NCBI GenBank assembly: GCA_017556745.1
Contig: JAFYMF010000020.1
Coordinates: 1-36,954, forward strand
Reading direction: 5' to 3'
Source of the DNA: Clostridia bacterium
Lineage (GTDB): Bacteria > Bacillota > Clostridia > Oscillospirales > CAG-272
DNA length: 36,954 nucleotides
How positions within the stretch are numbered: the first letter of the stretch is position 1; every line of letters starts with the position of its first letter. The notes beneath the pieces are model-generated. The model was not told the origin of the DNA, did no database searches, and worked only from the letters and a program-made list of their open reading frames with translations. Both the position numbers and the translations under genes were made by a program. Shown here piece after piece: positions 1 to 7,049 of the stretch.

Positions 1-239
1 GAATAAAAATTGCTGTTGGCATCTTAATTCTGGATGCTGCTATTACCATGATTAAAAAGATGCACAAGAAGAAACTACCCAGAGCGATTATGATTTGCTC
101 CGCTATTGTAATGCTCTGTATCAATATCTTCGCATGGAATTTCTCCTCGATCAGTCTCATGCTGATTGCGGCGGTTGTGAGTTTGGCGATTTTCGTTTTG
201 AACGGTGCACCCGATCAGAAAGGCGGAGCAAAGAAATGA
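1..239 (+). CDS. chrA: Chromate transporter half protein, C-terminal part (partial)
   Basis: The reading frame is open from the window edge (first full codon at 3) to the TGA at 237-239, giving 78 visible residues; the start lies upstream. The visible part is hydrophobic, with about two and a half membrane segments and a Lys-rich loop (residues of the form KKMHKKKLPR) between them, as in the last third of a CHR-domain half protein. The identification depends on the next gene, which is a clear CHR-family protein and overlaps this one by ATGA. In Bacillota such pairs of half-size proteins are thought to form one heterodimeric chromate/sulfate-type transporter in the cytoplasmic membrane. Only the tail is seen, so the family call is contextual. 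Confidence 0.75.
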   Translation, partial: IKIAVGILILDAAITMIKKMHKKKLPRAIMICSAIVMLCINIFAWNFSSISLMLIAAVVSLAIFVLNGAPDQKGGAKK

Positions 240-799
240 TTTATCTTGATTTATTTCTTGGCTTTCTAAAAGTCGGATGTTTTGCGTTTGGCGGAGCCTA
301 CGGCGCAATTCCCTTGATTCGGGATGTGGTAATGTCTTACGGGTGGCTGAATGATGAAATGCTGACCTATATGATCGCTGTCAGCGAAAGTACACCCGGC
401 CCGATCATGGTTAACCTTGCAACCTATATTGGAAGTAGCCAAGCGGGATTTCTTGGAGCTATGATTGCAACATTAGCGGTTGTGCTTCCTTCATTCCTGA
501 TTATCCTACTGGTAACAGTGTCACTGAAAACAGCGTTGAAGAACAAATATGTTCAAGCGGTTTTGCGTGGTCTGAAACCTTGTGTAATTGGCATTGTATT
601 GGCTACTGGTATTTACATGGTTTTGAGTAACTGCTTTGGAGCGATTTCTGCACTCAAGGTCAATGTGCAGGCAATCATCCTTACTGCAATTCTGGTTGCT
701 TCGATGTTCGGGTATAAGCGTTTTGCAAAAAAGAAACTATCTCCTATCATTTTGATCATAGTATCTGCAATGGTAGGTGTGGTGGTTTACGGAATATAA
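236..799 (+). CDS. chrA: Chromate transporter half protein (CHR family), second subunit
   Basis: This 187-residue membrane protein starts at the ATG that overlaps the upstream stop codon (ATGA at 236-239), which indicates translational coupling. It has the CHR-family signature near the N-terminus: FLKVGCFAFGGAYGAIPLI, then the SESTPGPIMVNLATYIG segment around residues 50-70, followed by several hydrophobic helices. The length matches a single CHR domain, so with the preceding gene it should form a two-subunit transporter exporting chromate or a related oxyanion. The last 16 codons and the following 49 bases are repeated perfectly at 2971-3069, and the likely original terminator sits after that second copy, so the 3' end of this operon has been split by an insertion or duplication. 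Confidence 0.9.
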   Translation: MIYLDLFLGFLKVGCFAFGGAYGAIPLIRDVVMSYGWLNDEMLTYMIAVSESTPGPIMVNLATYIGSSQAGFLGAMIATLAVVLPSFLIILLVTVSLKTALKNKYVQAVLRGLKPCVIGIVLATGIYMVLSNCFGAISALKVNVQAIILTAILVASMFGYKRFAKKKLSPIILIIVSAMVGVVVYGI

Positions 800-848
800 G
801 TTTATGTGTAGCCGTCATTCGCCACAATATATAACTATGAAACATAAA
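750..848 (+). repeat. 99-bp direct repeat, left copy (chrA 3' end)
   Basis: Bases 750-848 are identical to 2971-3069 with an offset of 2221. The repeat covers the last 50 bases of the chromate transporter gene and 49 bases beyond its stop. Identity stops sharply at 849, where this copy runs into unrelated AT-rich sequence instead of the terminator that follows the right copy. Confidence 0.97.
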
Positions 849-865
849 CGGGGATTCTCTTTTGT

Positions 866-1059
866 CATATCCGAATTATTACAAAAAATACTCATACGAT
901 AAGTACGGAGAATATGTGAAAGGCTCTTCCACTGGATTGATGAAAATAATTTTGAGGGCGAAAACGAGTACGGTAAAATTAAAATTAATGTTTCAAAAAT
1001 GAATACCATATATGATGAGCAGGAGAATATGTACGAAAATAATCGGTATGAAACATAAG
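866..1059 (+). pseudogene. Possible remnant of an unknown coding sequence
   Basis: Between the left repeat copy and the lipoprotein gene, one frame reads as plausible protein from about 866 (SYPNYYKKYSYDKYGEYVKG) and another continues from about 930 to a TAA at 1057-1059 (DENNFEGENEYGKIKINVSK). Together they look like the C-terminal 60 residues of a gene that has suffered a frameshift and lost its 5' end. The charged, Tyr/Asn/Lys-rich composition resembles an ordinary Clostridial protein, but no family is recognised. It could also be chance in AT-rich DNA. Confidence 0.3.
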
Positions 1060-1131
1060 ATAATTCCTTTTAAACATATTTAATTTAACCGATTATTTAT
1101 ATTATCATAAAGTGTCGTAACGGAGATTAAA

Positions 1132-2100
1132 ATGAAAAAATACATATTGTTGTTCCTTGTAAATATTACTATCGTGTTAAGCTTTATTTCCTGTACCAAT
1201 TCGACGTTGCAAGAATTTCCGATTGATACAGTTGCAGACGAAAATAAAGAAGATATTAGGACAGACAGCACAACCGTTTCAAACGATACTATCGAGGATG
1301 GAATCATATACGAGATCCATATTCCCGAGAAGGTCGAATACGGAAAGATATATGATGACGGAACGATGTATTTTGAGCACAAGAGGGCTTCCGAAGAAGA
1401 TCTGTGCGAGGATTATTTTGATGCAGCTTTTTCCGGCAAAACAGAAATTTGTGAGTCTCTGAAAAGAGCTGTTTTCGGCAAGAATACCGTTGTAGAATTA
1501 AAGGCGATCCCGGACGGTGAGCGATGTTATTATCAAGCTCTCTCTGTTACAGCTTTTAACCAAAGGATCGATCTTAGCGAAGAATACATTTTGATGTATA
1601 CACATCAGATTTTTGGCATCTACGAACTGGAAGACAAAACCGTTATTTGGATAACCAAGCCTTTTAATATGGGAGAAAAATTTGATATCTTTCGCATGTG
1701 GGTAATAGGGTATGACGGTATATATTATACAGACAGCGAAGAAGAAGAGTTCGGAGGAACAGAAGAATATAACTGTTCAAAATATTATTTCAGCACTACA
1801 GAAAACGGAGAACTGCGTTATAAACGTATTTTAAACAAATATTCCGATCTTCAGCTTCTCGGAGCAGAACTTATATACTGTGTTGCACAGGATGAGTTTT
1901 GCTATGAAAATGGCACAGTGTCTTTTGACGGGGTGATACCTATATATTCCCCCGACGAAATTTATACCGTACAGGACGTATATGACCTTGAAAAAAGTTA
2001 CAGTAACTACAGGCAGACTATAAGTCATTCAAATCCGAAAATTCAGAGTCTTGAACAGTTGCTTAATTATAATAGTTCCGTCTACGTTAAAGGTAAATAA
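1132..2100 (+). CDS. Predicted lipoprotein of unknown function
   Basis: This gene encodes 322 residues. The N-terminus is a lipoprotein signal: two Lys, a hydrophobic stretch, and a lipobox FISC with the lipidated Cys at residue 21. A short Ser/Thr/Asp-rich linker follows (about 22-55), then a globular domain with many Tyr and acidic residues that I do not recognise. An AACGGAG ribosome binding site lies about 8 bases upstream of the ATG. The protein would be anchored on the outer face of the membrane. The gene lies inside the 2.2 kb segment bounded by the 99-bp repeats, beside a decayed IS200-type transposase, so it was probably acquired or duplicated with that segment. A hairpin terminator lies 200 bases downstream. 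Confidence 0.8.
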   Translation: MKKYILLFLVNITIVLSFISCTNSTLQEFPIDTVADENKEDIRTDSTTVSNDTIEDGIIYEIHIPEKVEYGKIYDDGTMYFEHKRASEEDLCEDYFDAAFSGKTEICESLKRAVFGKNTVVELKAIPDGERCYYQALSVTAFNQRIDLSEEYILMYTHQIFGIYELEDKTVIWITKPFNMGEKFDIFRMWVIGYDGIYYTDSEEEEFGGTEEYNCSKYYFSTTENGELRYKRILNKYSDLQLLGAELIYCVAQDEFCYENGTVSFDGVIPIYSPDEIYTVQDVYDLEKSYSNYRQTISHSNPKIQSLEQLLNYNSSVYVKGK

Positions 2101-2298
2101 TGTACACAATATAGAACCTAAAATAAATACTATTCAAATTTTGAATTTTCGATCAAATTCTATAATAAAAACATACCAATTATTTATAAATAGGTCCAAT
2201 AAAACGGAATACCCCCTATGGTATAATTAAGAAAATGTCGTACCTAAAATTGTACGAGTACAAAGTACCACTATGGTAAATATTAAATTTTAAGCAAC
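2101..2298. other. AT-rich intergenic stretch, no gene seen
   Basis: These bases between the lipoprotein gene and the hairpin at 2302 are very AT-rich. They contain short GTAC-centred inverted motifs near 2240-2275 but no open frame or RNA gene that I can support. Confidence 0.5.
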
Positions 2299-2301
2299 AG
2301 G

Positions 2302-2334
2302 CTGACTTCGTTTTTCAAGCGAAGTCAGTTTTGT
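2302..2334 (+). terminator. Rho-independent terminator
   Basis: A 9-bp stem (CTGACTTCG at 2302-2310 with CGAAGTCAG at 2320-2328) and a 9-base loop are followed by TTTTGTT. It lies about 200 bases past the lipoprotein gene at 1132-2100 and would end that transcript. Confidence 0.7.
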
Positions 2335-2339
2335 TGTAT

Positions 2340-2970
2340 CAAGAAAACCACCAGCACAGTGCTGGTGGCAACAAAAGGCTTTAGTTATGAGTAGAAAAAG
2401 AATCCTCCTTCGTTTATAATGGAGAGTGGGGTTACCAACTACGACCCAAAAACTAATGAGGAATCAAGTAATGAGATTTGATACGGATAATTTAGCATAT
2501 TCAAAATGGAATTGCAAGTATTATATAGTATTTACGTGCAAATACTGACGATAGATAATTTATGGAAAAAAGCAGGCATAGGAATAATGTTGTAAAAATT
2601 GTATGAATACAAACAAGTATGAATACTGGAAGCGTAAACATGCAAAGACCACATACAAGTGTTTGTATCAATGCCACCGAAATACAGTGTATCACAAATA
2701 ATGGGATATCTAAAAGAAAGGAGTAGGTTGATGATATCCGAGAAATACGCTAACATGAAGTACAAATATAGAAACAGACATTTTGGGTATAGAGGGGATT
2801 ATGTAGACACGATGGGACGAAAAAAGCTATTGAGGAATATATTGGTGATATTTTCTATGTATAAAAATTATACTGTGTTTTTTCTATTTATATCATATGA
2901 TTTTTTTGTTATTGTCAGTTCTTATCGGACCTGTTGATAAACAATTGGTATGTTCTTATAATTCTAATCC
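2340..2970 (+). mobile_element. Decayed IS200/IS605-family insertion sequence (approximate ends)
   Basis: A perfect 21-base palindrome at 2348-2368 (CCACCAGCAC, A, GTGCTGGTGG) fits the subterminal hairpin at the left end of IS200-type elements. A broken Y1 transposase gene follows on the same strand at 2471-2855. The right end was not located; the right 99-bp repeat copy begins at 2971. IS200 elements transpose through single-stranded hairpins and make no target duplication, so this element does not by itself explain the 99-bp repeats. Confidence 0.65.
2471..2855 (+). pseudogene. tnpA: IS200-type transposase TnpA pseudogene
   Basis: The intact start reads as 25 residues including SKWNCKYYIVFTCKY, the typical IS200 TnpA N-terminus, then hits a TGA at 2546. 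The next 95 bases are shifted and carry stops. The frame resumes near 2641 with CKDHIQVFVSMPPKYSVSQI and continues through a recognisable GYLK, KYKYRNRHF and YVDTMGR region. The HUH nuclease motif has become His-Ile-Gln, so one metal-binding His is lost. In the A-run near 2819-2826 a one-base change moves the catalytic-Tyr segment (EEYIG) out of frame. With a premature stop, two shifts and a damaged active site the gene is dead. Family membership is clear from the conserved TnpA blocks. Confidence 0.85.
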
Positions 2971-3069
2971 TTTTGATCATAGTATCTGCAATGGTAGGTG
3001 TGGTGGTTTACGGAATATAAGTTTATGTGTAGCCGTCATTCGCCACAATATATAACTATGAAACATAAA
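2971..3069 (+). repeat. 99-bp direct repeat, right copy (orphan chrA 3' end)
   Basis: This is a perfect second copy of 750-848, including the last 16 codons of the chromate transporter gene and 49 bases beyond its stop. It runs directly into a strong terminator at 3066-3110, so this copy keeps what is probably the original downstream context of the transporter operon. Confidence 0.97.
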
Positions 3070-3110
3070 AGGCGATACTTGGTTGTGTAAAACTCAAGTA
3101 TCGCCTTTTT
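3066..3110. terminator. Bidirectional rho-independent terminator
   Basis: An uninterrupted stem of about 15 bp pairs AAAGGCGATACTTG (to 3081) with CAAGTATCGCCTTT (3095 onward), with a 13-base loop and T-runs on both strands. It should end the chromate transporter transcript from the left and the thioredoxin transcript from the right. Confidence 0.9.
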
Positions 3111-3200
3111 CCTTGTCTCACTTCTGTATGGCAGCTACCCTATGCCAGTAATGTTCTCATACTGTCTTATTGGAAGTCACCACAGGGAGAGTTTTTTTAG

Positions 3201-3509
3201 TCATTTAAGCATTTCAAGTATAGCGGGTTTGGGTCTGACACCGGATGCTTTGTTCACAACACTACCATTCTTGATGACGAAGAGAGAGGGGACGCTCATT
3301 ACTCCGAACGCCGATGCGAGATCAGGTTCGTCATCTACGTTGACCTTTACTATCTTGTATTCGGGATGTTCGGTCGCTACCTCGTCAAGTATCGGAGCAA
3401 GCATACGGCATGGGCCGCACCAAGATGCGAAGAAGTCTACCAATACGGGTTTATCGCTGCTCAGTACCTCGCTGTCAAAATTATCTCTATTTACTACCAG
3501 TGCACTCAT
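3201..3509 (-). CDS. trxA: Thioredoxin
   Basis: This is a 102-residue protein of standard thioredoxin length. The active site WCGPC is at residues 30-34 in the context VDFFASWCGPCRML, and the conserved cis-proline lies in the SVPSLF segment near residue 74. It would be a cytoplasmic disulfide reductase reduced by thioredoxin reductase, which is not encoded nearby. The start is an ATG preceded by AAAAAGGAGGC on the minus strand, a strong ribosome binding site. A TATAAT box at about 3544-3549 on the minus strand probably drives it. It diverges from the radical SAM gene, and a 15-base palindrome lies between the two. Nothing is unusual in the protein. Confidence 0.96.
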   Translation of the reverse strand: MSALVVNRDNFDSEVLSSDKPVLVDFFASWCGPCRMLAPILDEVATEHPEYKIVKVNVDDEPDLASAFGVMSVPSLFVIKNGSVVNKASGVRPKPAILEMLK

Positions 3510-3571
3510 TTTTCGTGCCTCCTTTTTGTTTTCTTTGTGATCTTATTATACGCAATTTGTTATCTTTATTC

Positions 3572-3586
3572 TGTGACAAAGTCACA
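3572..3586. promoter_or_regulatory. Palindromic operator candidate between trxA and the radical SAM gene
   Basis: The sequence TGTGACAAAGTCACA is a perfect inverted repeat with a three-base centre. It resembles the half-sites TGTGA and TCACA bound by CRP/FNR-family regulators, though the spacing is one base shorter than the classical site. It lies just upstream of the -35 region of the rightward promoter and upstream of the leftward TATAAT box, so one regulator could act on both genes. No regulator gene is in the window. Confidence 0.5.
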
Positions 3587-3590
3587 TTTG

Positions 3591-3619
3591 TTTACTTTTT
3601 TTATCGTCTGTGCTATAAT
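3591..3619 (+). promoter_or_regulatory. Promoter of the radical SAM gene
   Basis: TTTACT at 3591-3596 and TATAAT at 3614-3619 are separated by 17 bases, with a TGC just before the -10 box (extended -10). The GTG start is 32 bases downstream. Confidence 0.7.
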
Positions 3620-3650
3620 GTGGTAAAAAGAACAGAAACGAGGGGATGAC

Positions 3651-4487
3651 GTGATCAAAAAGGCGTATTTTGAGATAACTAATGTGTGTAACTTGTCATG
3701 TAGCTTTTGCCACGGTACGAAAAGACCGCCTCGTTTTGTTTCTCCACACGAGTTCCGAACCGTTGCGGAAAAGCTTAAAGGTAAGGTAACCTATCTCTTT
3801 TTTCACCTTATGGGAGAGCCGCTTCTGCATCCTTTGTTGGGTGAATTTTTGGCAATTTCAAAAGAATATGGTTTTAAAGTAATACTCACTACAAACGGTA
3901 CGCTTCTCCGGGACAGAAAAGATGAAATACTTTCTTCCCCCGCACTTCACAAGATCAGTATTTCTCTTCATTCCTTTGAGGCAAATGATGTGAATTTTAC
4001 TCTCGACGAGTATGTTTGCAGTGTGCTTGAATTTTGCAGAGAAGCTGCGGCGGCAGATAAAATAGCCGTTATGCGCCTTTGGAACAAGGGCGGCAAGGAA
4101 AGCTTGAATGAGGACATTCTCACAAAGCTTCGTGAGTATTTTCCCGGGGAATGGAAGGAGAGCTACTCAAGTCTCAAGCTGGCAGAGAGAATTTATCTTG
4201 AATGGGGACAGAAATTTGACTGGCCTGATATGTCGGCAGAGGAAATGGGTTGTAATTTTACTTGTTACGGAATGCGTGACCAAATAGGAATTCTTTCTGA
4301 CGGTACCGTTGTTCCTTGCTGTCTTGATTCTGAAGGGGACATAGCTCTCGGTAACATTTTTACCGATGATCTTGATGACATTGTTTCATCTCCCCGTGCG
4401 GTGGCGATCAAGGAAGGCTTTGAGAACCGTAACGTTACCGAGCCTCTCTGCCGCCGCTGCGGTTTTGCTGCCATAAAGAAATTTTGA
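3651..4487 (+). CDS. Radical SAM/SPASM-like protein
   Basis: The 278-residue protein has the radical SAM cluster motif CxxxCxxC at Cys13, Cys17 and Cys20 (VCNLSCSFC), then GEP-type (LMGEPLLHP) and TTNGT motifs of the SAM-binding barrel. The C-terminal third has a Cys-rich segment: CNFTC, then GILSDGTVVPCCLD and a final CRRC. This matches a SPASM/twitch domain that binds an auxiliary Fe-S cluster. Such enzymes modify peptides or small molecules, and the substrate cannot be inferred here because no precursor peptide is adjacent. The start is GTG at 3651, preceded by GAGGGG. The next gene follows after about 50 bases. Confidence 0.88.
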   Translation: MIKKAYFEITNVCNLSCSFCHGTKRPPRFVSPHEFRTVAEKLKGKVTYLFFHLMGEPLLHPLLGEFLAISKEYGFKVILTTNGTLLRDRKDEILSSPALHKISISLHSFEANDVNFTLDEYVCSVLEFCREAAAADKIAVMRLWNKGGKESLNEDILTKLREYFPGEWKESYSSLKLAERIYLEWGQKFDWPDMSAEEMGCNFTCYGMRDQIGILSDGTVVPCCLDSEGDIALGNIFTDDLDDIVSSPRAVAIKEGFENRNVTEPLCRRCGFAAIKKF

Positions 4488-4540
4488 AACGATTTTTTTC
4501 TGTAAATGTGTTTGTAAAAAGGGTAACGTGGTGATACTAG

Positions 4541-4987
4541 ATGATAACTTTGAGAAATTTTGATAAATCCTATGCTTTAATTTTACAAAAAAACAGTTAC
4601 TTAAAACTGTCTGTTAAAGAAATTGAAAATTTAATATCGGAATGGAATCAAAAACAAGTAAATAGCAAGTATTTTGAAATGTTTGCAGTTTTATCCGCCG
4701 GAGAAATCGTAGGGATGATTTCACTGTATCAACACTCGACTGAGGTTATATCAATAGGGCCTGAAATATTCGAAGAACATCGGCAGAAGGGATTTGCAAA
4801 ACAAGCTATGATGTTAGCTTGCAGCATAGCAAAAGAAAAGGGCTACAAGATCGTTTCTCAACAAATTAGAACAGATAATGTCGCAAGTATAGCCCTGCAT
4901 TCTTCTCTCGGCTTTGAAACCAACGGCTTGACATATACCAATACAAAGGGAAATCAGGTAGCGATATATTTAAAATGTCTGGTATGA
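4541..4987 (+). CDS. GNAT-family N-acetyltransferase
   Basis: This 148-residue protein has a GNAT fold. A beta-strand with VGMISLYQ lies near the middle, then IGPEIFEEHRQKGFAKQAM, the acetyl-CoA pyrophosphate-binding loop (Q-K-G-F-A). This is followed by the RTDNVASIALHSSLGFE segment typical of the C-terminal half. It would transfer an acetyl group from acetyl-CoA to an amine, and the acceptor is unknown. It shares the direction of the radical SAM gene but sits about 50 bases behind it with only a weak GGTG binding site. It ends inside the 5' arm of a terminator shared with sfsA. Confidence 0.85.
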   Translation: MITLRNFDKSYALILQKNSYLKLSVKEIENLISEWNQKQVNSKYFEMFAVLSAGEIVGMISLYQHSTEVISIGPEIFEEHRQKGFAKQAMMLACSIAKEKGYKIVSQQIRTDNVASIALHSSLGFETNGLTYTNTKGNQVAIYLKCLV

Positions 4988-5028
4988 AAAAAGCATACTG
5001 CCTCAGATCTGCGGCGGTATGCTTTTTT
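4987..5028. terminator. Bidirectional terminator between convergent genes
   Basis: A 16-bp stem pairs AAAAAAGCATACTGCC (4987-5002) with GGCGGTATGCTTTTTT (5013-5028) around a 10-base loop, allowing one T-G pair. It separates the GNAT gene from the convergent sfsA gene and has A and T runs for both directions. Confidence 0.92.
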
Positions 5029-5030
5029 AC

Positions 5031-5711
5031 TTATATCCGTATCTCAGCCTCTTTCAGTACGGTAAGCTCATCATTTCCGACGGAGCAGGTAAGAGCTACC
5101 CCCGTGACGCCGTTTTTCACGGCAAGCCGCAGAGCATCCGCAAACTCGGGATGAGTCTCTCTGTTGGGGGAAAAATAGAGACATTTTTCGGTCTGAATAA
5201 TAAAAAATACGTATGCTTCGTATCCGTTTTGTTTTGCGTCTATTAGTTCATTTAAATGCTTTACTCCTCTTTCGGTAGGTGCATCCGGGAAGAGAAGCAC
5301 ACCGTCTTTTTCAAGAGTGACTCCCTTGACCTCGACAAATATTCGTCTGTCGCCCGATTTAATATAAAAATCAAAACGGGAATTTTTATATTTACATTCC
5401 GGTTTAACATATATGTCTGTACCGAATAATCCCGAACCCTTTACCCATTCGTAAAACACCTTGTTCGGTGCTTGGCTGTCGATGTTTATAAGGATATCAC
5501 CTTTATAAACGGCAATAAGATCGTATTTAGTCTTTCTTGACGGATTGTCAGATACTTCGAGAATTACTTTTACACCGGGGATGAGGAGTTCCTTGCATCT
5601 GCCGGTGTTCTTCACGTGACATGTTTCGGTGACACCGTTTATATTAACGTATGCGATAAATCTGTTGGGTCGGGAAATAAATGTTCCTTCTGTTATGTTA
5701 CTGTATTTCAT
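5031..5711 (-). CDS. sfsA: SfsA family protein (DNA/RNA nuclease SfsA homologue)
   Basis: The 226-residue protein is full length for SfsA. It carries the N-terminal OB-like region with RPNRFIAYV and the conserved CHVKNTGRCKELL segment. The middle IDSQAPNKVFYEW and the catalytic-like segment SRFDFYI...RRIFVEVKGVTLE also match; the spaced D, E and K fit a PD-(D/E)xK nuclease-type core. The name, sugar fermentation stimulation, comes from E. coli genetics and the true role is uncertain. The start ATG lies within the 3' end of the upstream methyltransferase gene (14-base overlap), so the two are co-transcribed and probably translationally coupled. Confidence 0.92.
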   Translation of the reverse strand: MKYSNITEGTFISRPNRFIAYVNINGVTETCHVKNTGRCKELLIPGVKVILEVSDNPSRKTKYDLIAVYKGDILINIDSQAPNKVFYEWVKGSGLFGTDIYVKPECKYKNSRFDFYIKSGDRRIFVEVKGVTLEKDGVLLFPDAPTERGVKHLNELIDAKQNGYEAYVFFIIQTEKCLYFSPNRETHPEFADALRLAVKNGVTGVALTCSVGNDELTVLKEAEIRI

Positions 5712-6009
5712 GTTTTTCTCTGTACTGATATTTGTTTAAATCTACTGTGTAATTTTCTACTATTATTCCGTCATTTTCAAGACGTTTTTTCTGTTCATCC
5801 TTACCACCGAATGCATAACTGTCAGATAGTCTTCCTTTGGCGTTTACTACCTTGTAACAGGGATACTCATCCCCGTTTGGATTTCTGTGCAGTGCATTGC
5901 CGACTGCTCTTGACAGATTTTTATTACCGATGTGCAGTGCCATCTGCCCGTATGTTACTACTTTGCCTTTGGGAATAGACTTCAGATAGGCGAGAACCTT
6001 TTCTTTCAT
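5698..6009 (-). CDS. MGMT-family methylated-DNA methyltransferase, short form
   Basis: This 103-residue protein consists of only the C-terminal DNA-binding and active-site domain of O6-alkylguanine-DNA alkyltransferases. The helix-turn-helix region VVTYGQMALHIG is followed by LSRAVGNAL, in which Arg34 is the base-flipping arginine. The active-site motif is YPCYKVV with Cys51. In classical enzymes this is PCHRV; here His and Arg are replaced by Tyr and Lys, a variant common in short Bacillota forms. Because the Cys is kept, it is more likely an alkyl acceptor than an alkyltransferase-like protein. GGAGGT lies before the ATG, and a good promoter is at 6039-6067. Confidence 0.9.
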   Translation of the reverse strand: MKEKVLAYLKSIPKGKVVTYGQMALHIGNKNLSRAVGNALHRNPNGDEYPCYKVVNAKGRLSDSYAFGGKDEQKKRLENDGIIVENYTVDLNKYQYREKHEIQ

Positions 6010-6038
6010 GCTGTACCTCCGGTATTTATCTTTCTACG

Positions 6039-6067
6039 ATTATATCATAAAAAATTCTTGAGGTAAA
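6039..6067 (-). promoter_or_regulatory. Promoter of the methyltransferase-sfsA pair
   Basis: On the minus strand, TTTACC (6067-6062) and TATAAT (6044-6039) are separated by 17 bases, with a TGA before the -10 box (extended -10). Confidence 0.75.
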
Positions 6068-6080
6068 GGAATAATACTAC

Positions 6081-6109
6081 TTTACATTTTTTTGTTATTA
6101 TGATATAAT
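6081..6109 (+). promoter_or_regulatory. Promoter of the PHP-domain gene
   Basis: TTTACA at 6081-6086 and TATAAT at 6104-6109 are separated by 17 bases, with TGA before the -10 box. It diverges from the methyltransferase promoter, leaving only 13 bases between the two -35 boxes. Confidence 0.8.
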
Positions 6110-6142
6110 TCCCGCAAAAGGAATAAACGGAGGTACACCGTA

Positions 6143-6931
6143 ATGCGTTTTAAAATTGATCACGATCTTCATATACATTCAAAGCTTTCATTCTGTTCAA
6201 ACAATCCTGAGCAGACTGCTGAAAACATACTGAAATATGCGGAAGAAAGAAACTTTTCAACCATTTGCTTTACCGACCATATGTGGGATACTGCGCGTAT
6301 TCCCACCAAAGATGATTTTTACGAAAATCAGTGCTTTGAATACATCTGTCAGTCGCTTCCACTGCCTCAGAGCGATAAAGTAAAATTTCTTTTTGGCTGC
6401 GAGACAGACTTTAATAAGGATTTTGTTCTCGGTATTGCAAAGGAAACTATGGAAAAGGTTGACTTTATTATAGTTCCCCTGAATCATTTCCATATGGGTG
6501 GATTTACTTGCCGCGGCGGTGAGTCTTCTGAGGAACTCGCTGAACTTGTTATTAAACGTTTCGATGCTTTGCTTGATATGGATCTTCCTTTTGAAAAAAT
6601 GGGTATAGCTCATTTTTCCGATGCTTGTGTTGAATCCAGGTACTATAGAGCATTGGCACTTATTCCCGACAGTGAGTACCGCAGAATCTTTTCAAGAGCT
6701 GCCGAAAAAGGAATCGGTATTGAGCTCAACATGGAAGTTGAGCATATGACCGGAGAGTACAAGGATGCAATCCTTGCACCATATTTCTTTGCAAAAGAGG
6801 TGGGATGTAAATTCTATCTTGGCAGTGATATCCATTCTCCCAGAAGAATTGGTCAGGTAATGGATAGATTCAATATGGCGGTAGATCTTCTCGGTCTTAC
6901 AGAAGACGACAAGTTTATAATCGGTAAATAA
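6143..6931 (+). CDS. PHP-domain phosphoesterase
   Basis: The 262-residue protein begins with DHDLHIHSKLS, the PHP metal-binding HxH motif (His10, His12). Further metal-ligand positions are visible in CFTDHMW, in NHFHMGG and in the C-terminal GSDIHSPRRIG. PHP enzymes use two or three metals to hydrolyse phosphoesters; relatives include histidinol phosphatase and nucleoside monophosphate phosphoesterases. No histidine-biosynthesis genes are nearby, so histidinol phosphatase is not assumed. GGAGGT at about 6129-6134 precedes the ATG. A stand-alone promoter and a terminator make it a single-gene unit. Confidence 0.88.
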   Translation: MRFKIDHDLHIHSKLSFCSNNPEQTAENILKYAEERNFSTICFTDHMWDTARIPTKDDFYENQCFEYICQSLPLPQSDKVKFLFGCETDFNKDFVLGIAKETMEKVDFIIVPLNHFHMGGFTCRGGESSEELAELVIKRFDALLDMDLPFEKMGIAHFSDACVESRYYRALALIPDSEYRRIFSRAAEKGIGIELNMEVEHMTGEYKDAILAPYFFAKEVGCKFYLGSDIHSPRRIGQVMDRFNMAVDLLGLTEDDKFIIGK

Positions 6932-6939
6932 ATATAATT

Positions 6940-6974
6940 AAAGGGCTGTCTTGACGAGACAGCCCTTGTTTTTG
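6940..6974 (+). terminator. Rho-independent terminator after the PHP gene
   Basis: AAGGGCTGTCT pairs with AGACAGCCCTT around a short GACG-type loop, followed by GTTTTTG. Confidence 0.9.
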
Positions 6975-6985
6975 CATTAAAATCA

Positions 6986-7014
6986 TTGATTATATATCAT
7001 ATCAGTGGTATAAT
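6986..7014 (+). promoter_or_regulatory. Promoter of the phosphoesterase-ABC operon
   Basis: TTGATT at 6986-6991 and TATAAT at 7009-7014 are separated by 17 bases, with TGG before the -10 box. It heads the four-gene operon 7050-11341. Confidence 0.85.
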
Positions 7015-7049
7015 GATTGTGTTAATCAATTATCAAAAGGTGGGGTATT

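Noticed and set aside
2659..2937. Open frame of 92 residues as a functional gene
   Set aside because: It is the middle of a decayed IS200 transposase; the start codon is internal to the family alignment, and the catalytic Tyr segment is out of frame.
2340..2970. IS200 insertion as the source of the 99-bp repeats
   Set aside because: IS200/IS605 elements make no target duplication, and the repeat includes coding sequence about 1.5 kb away from the element on the left side.
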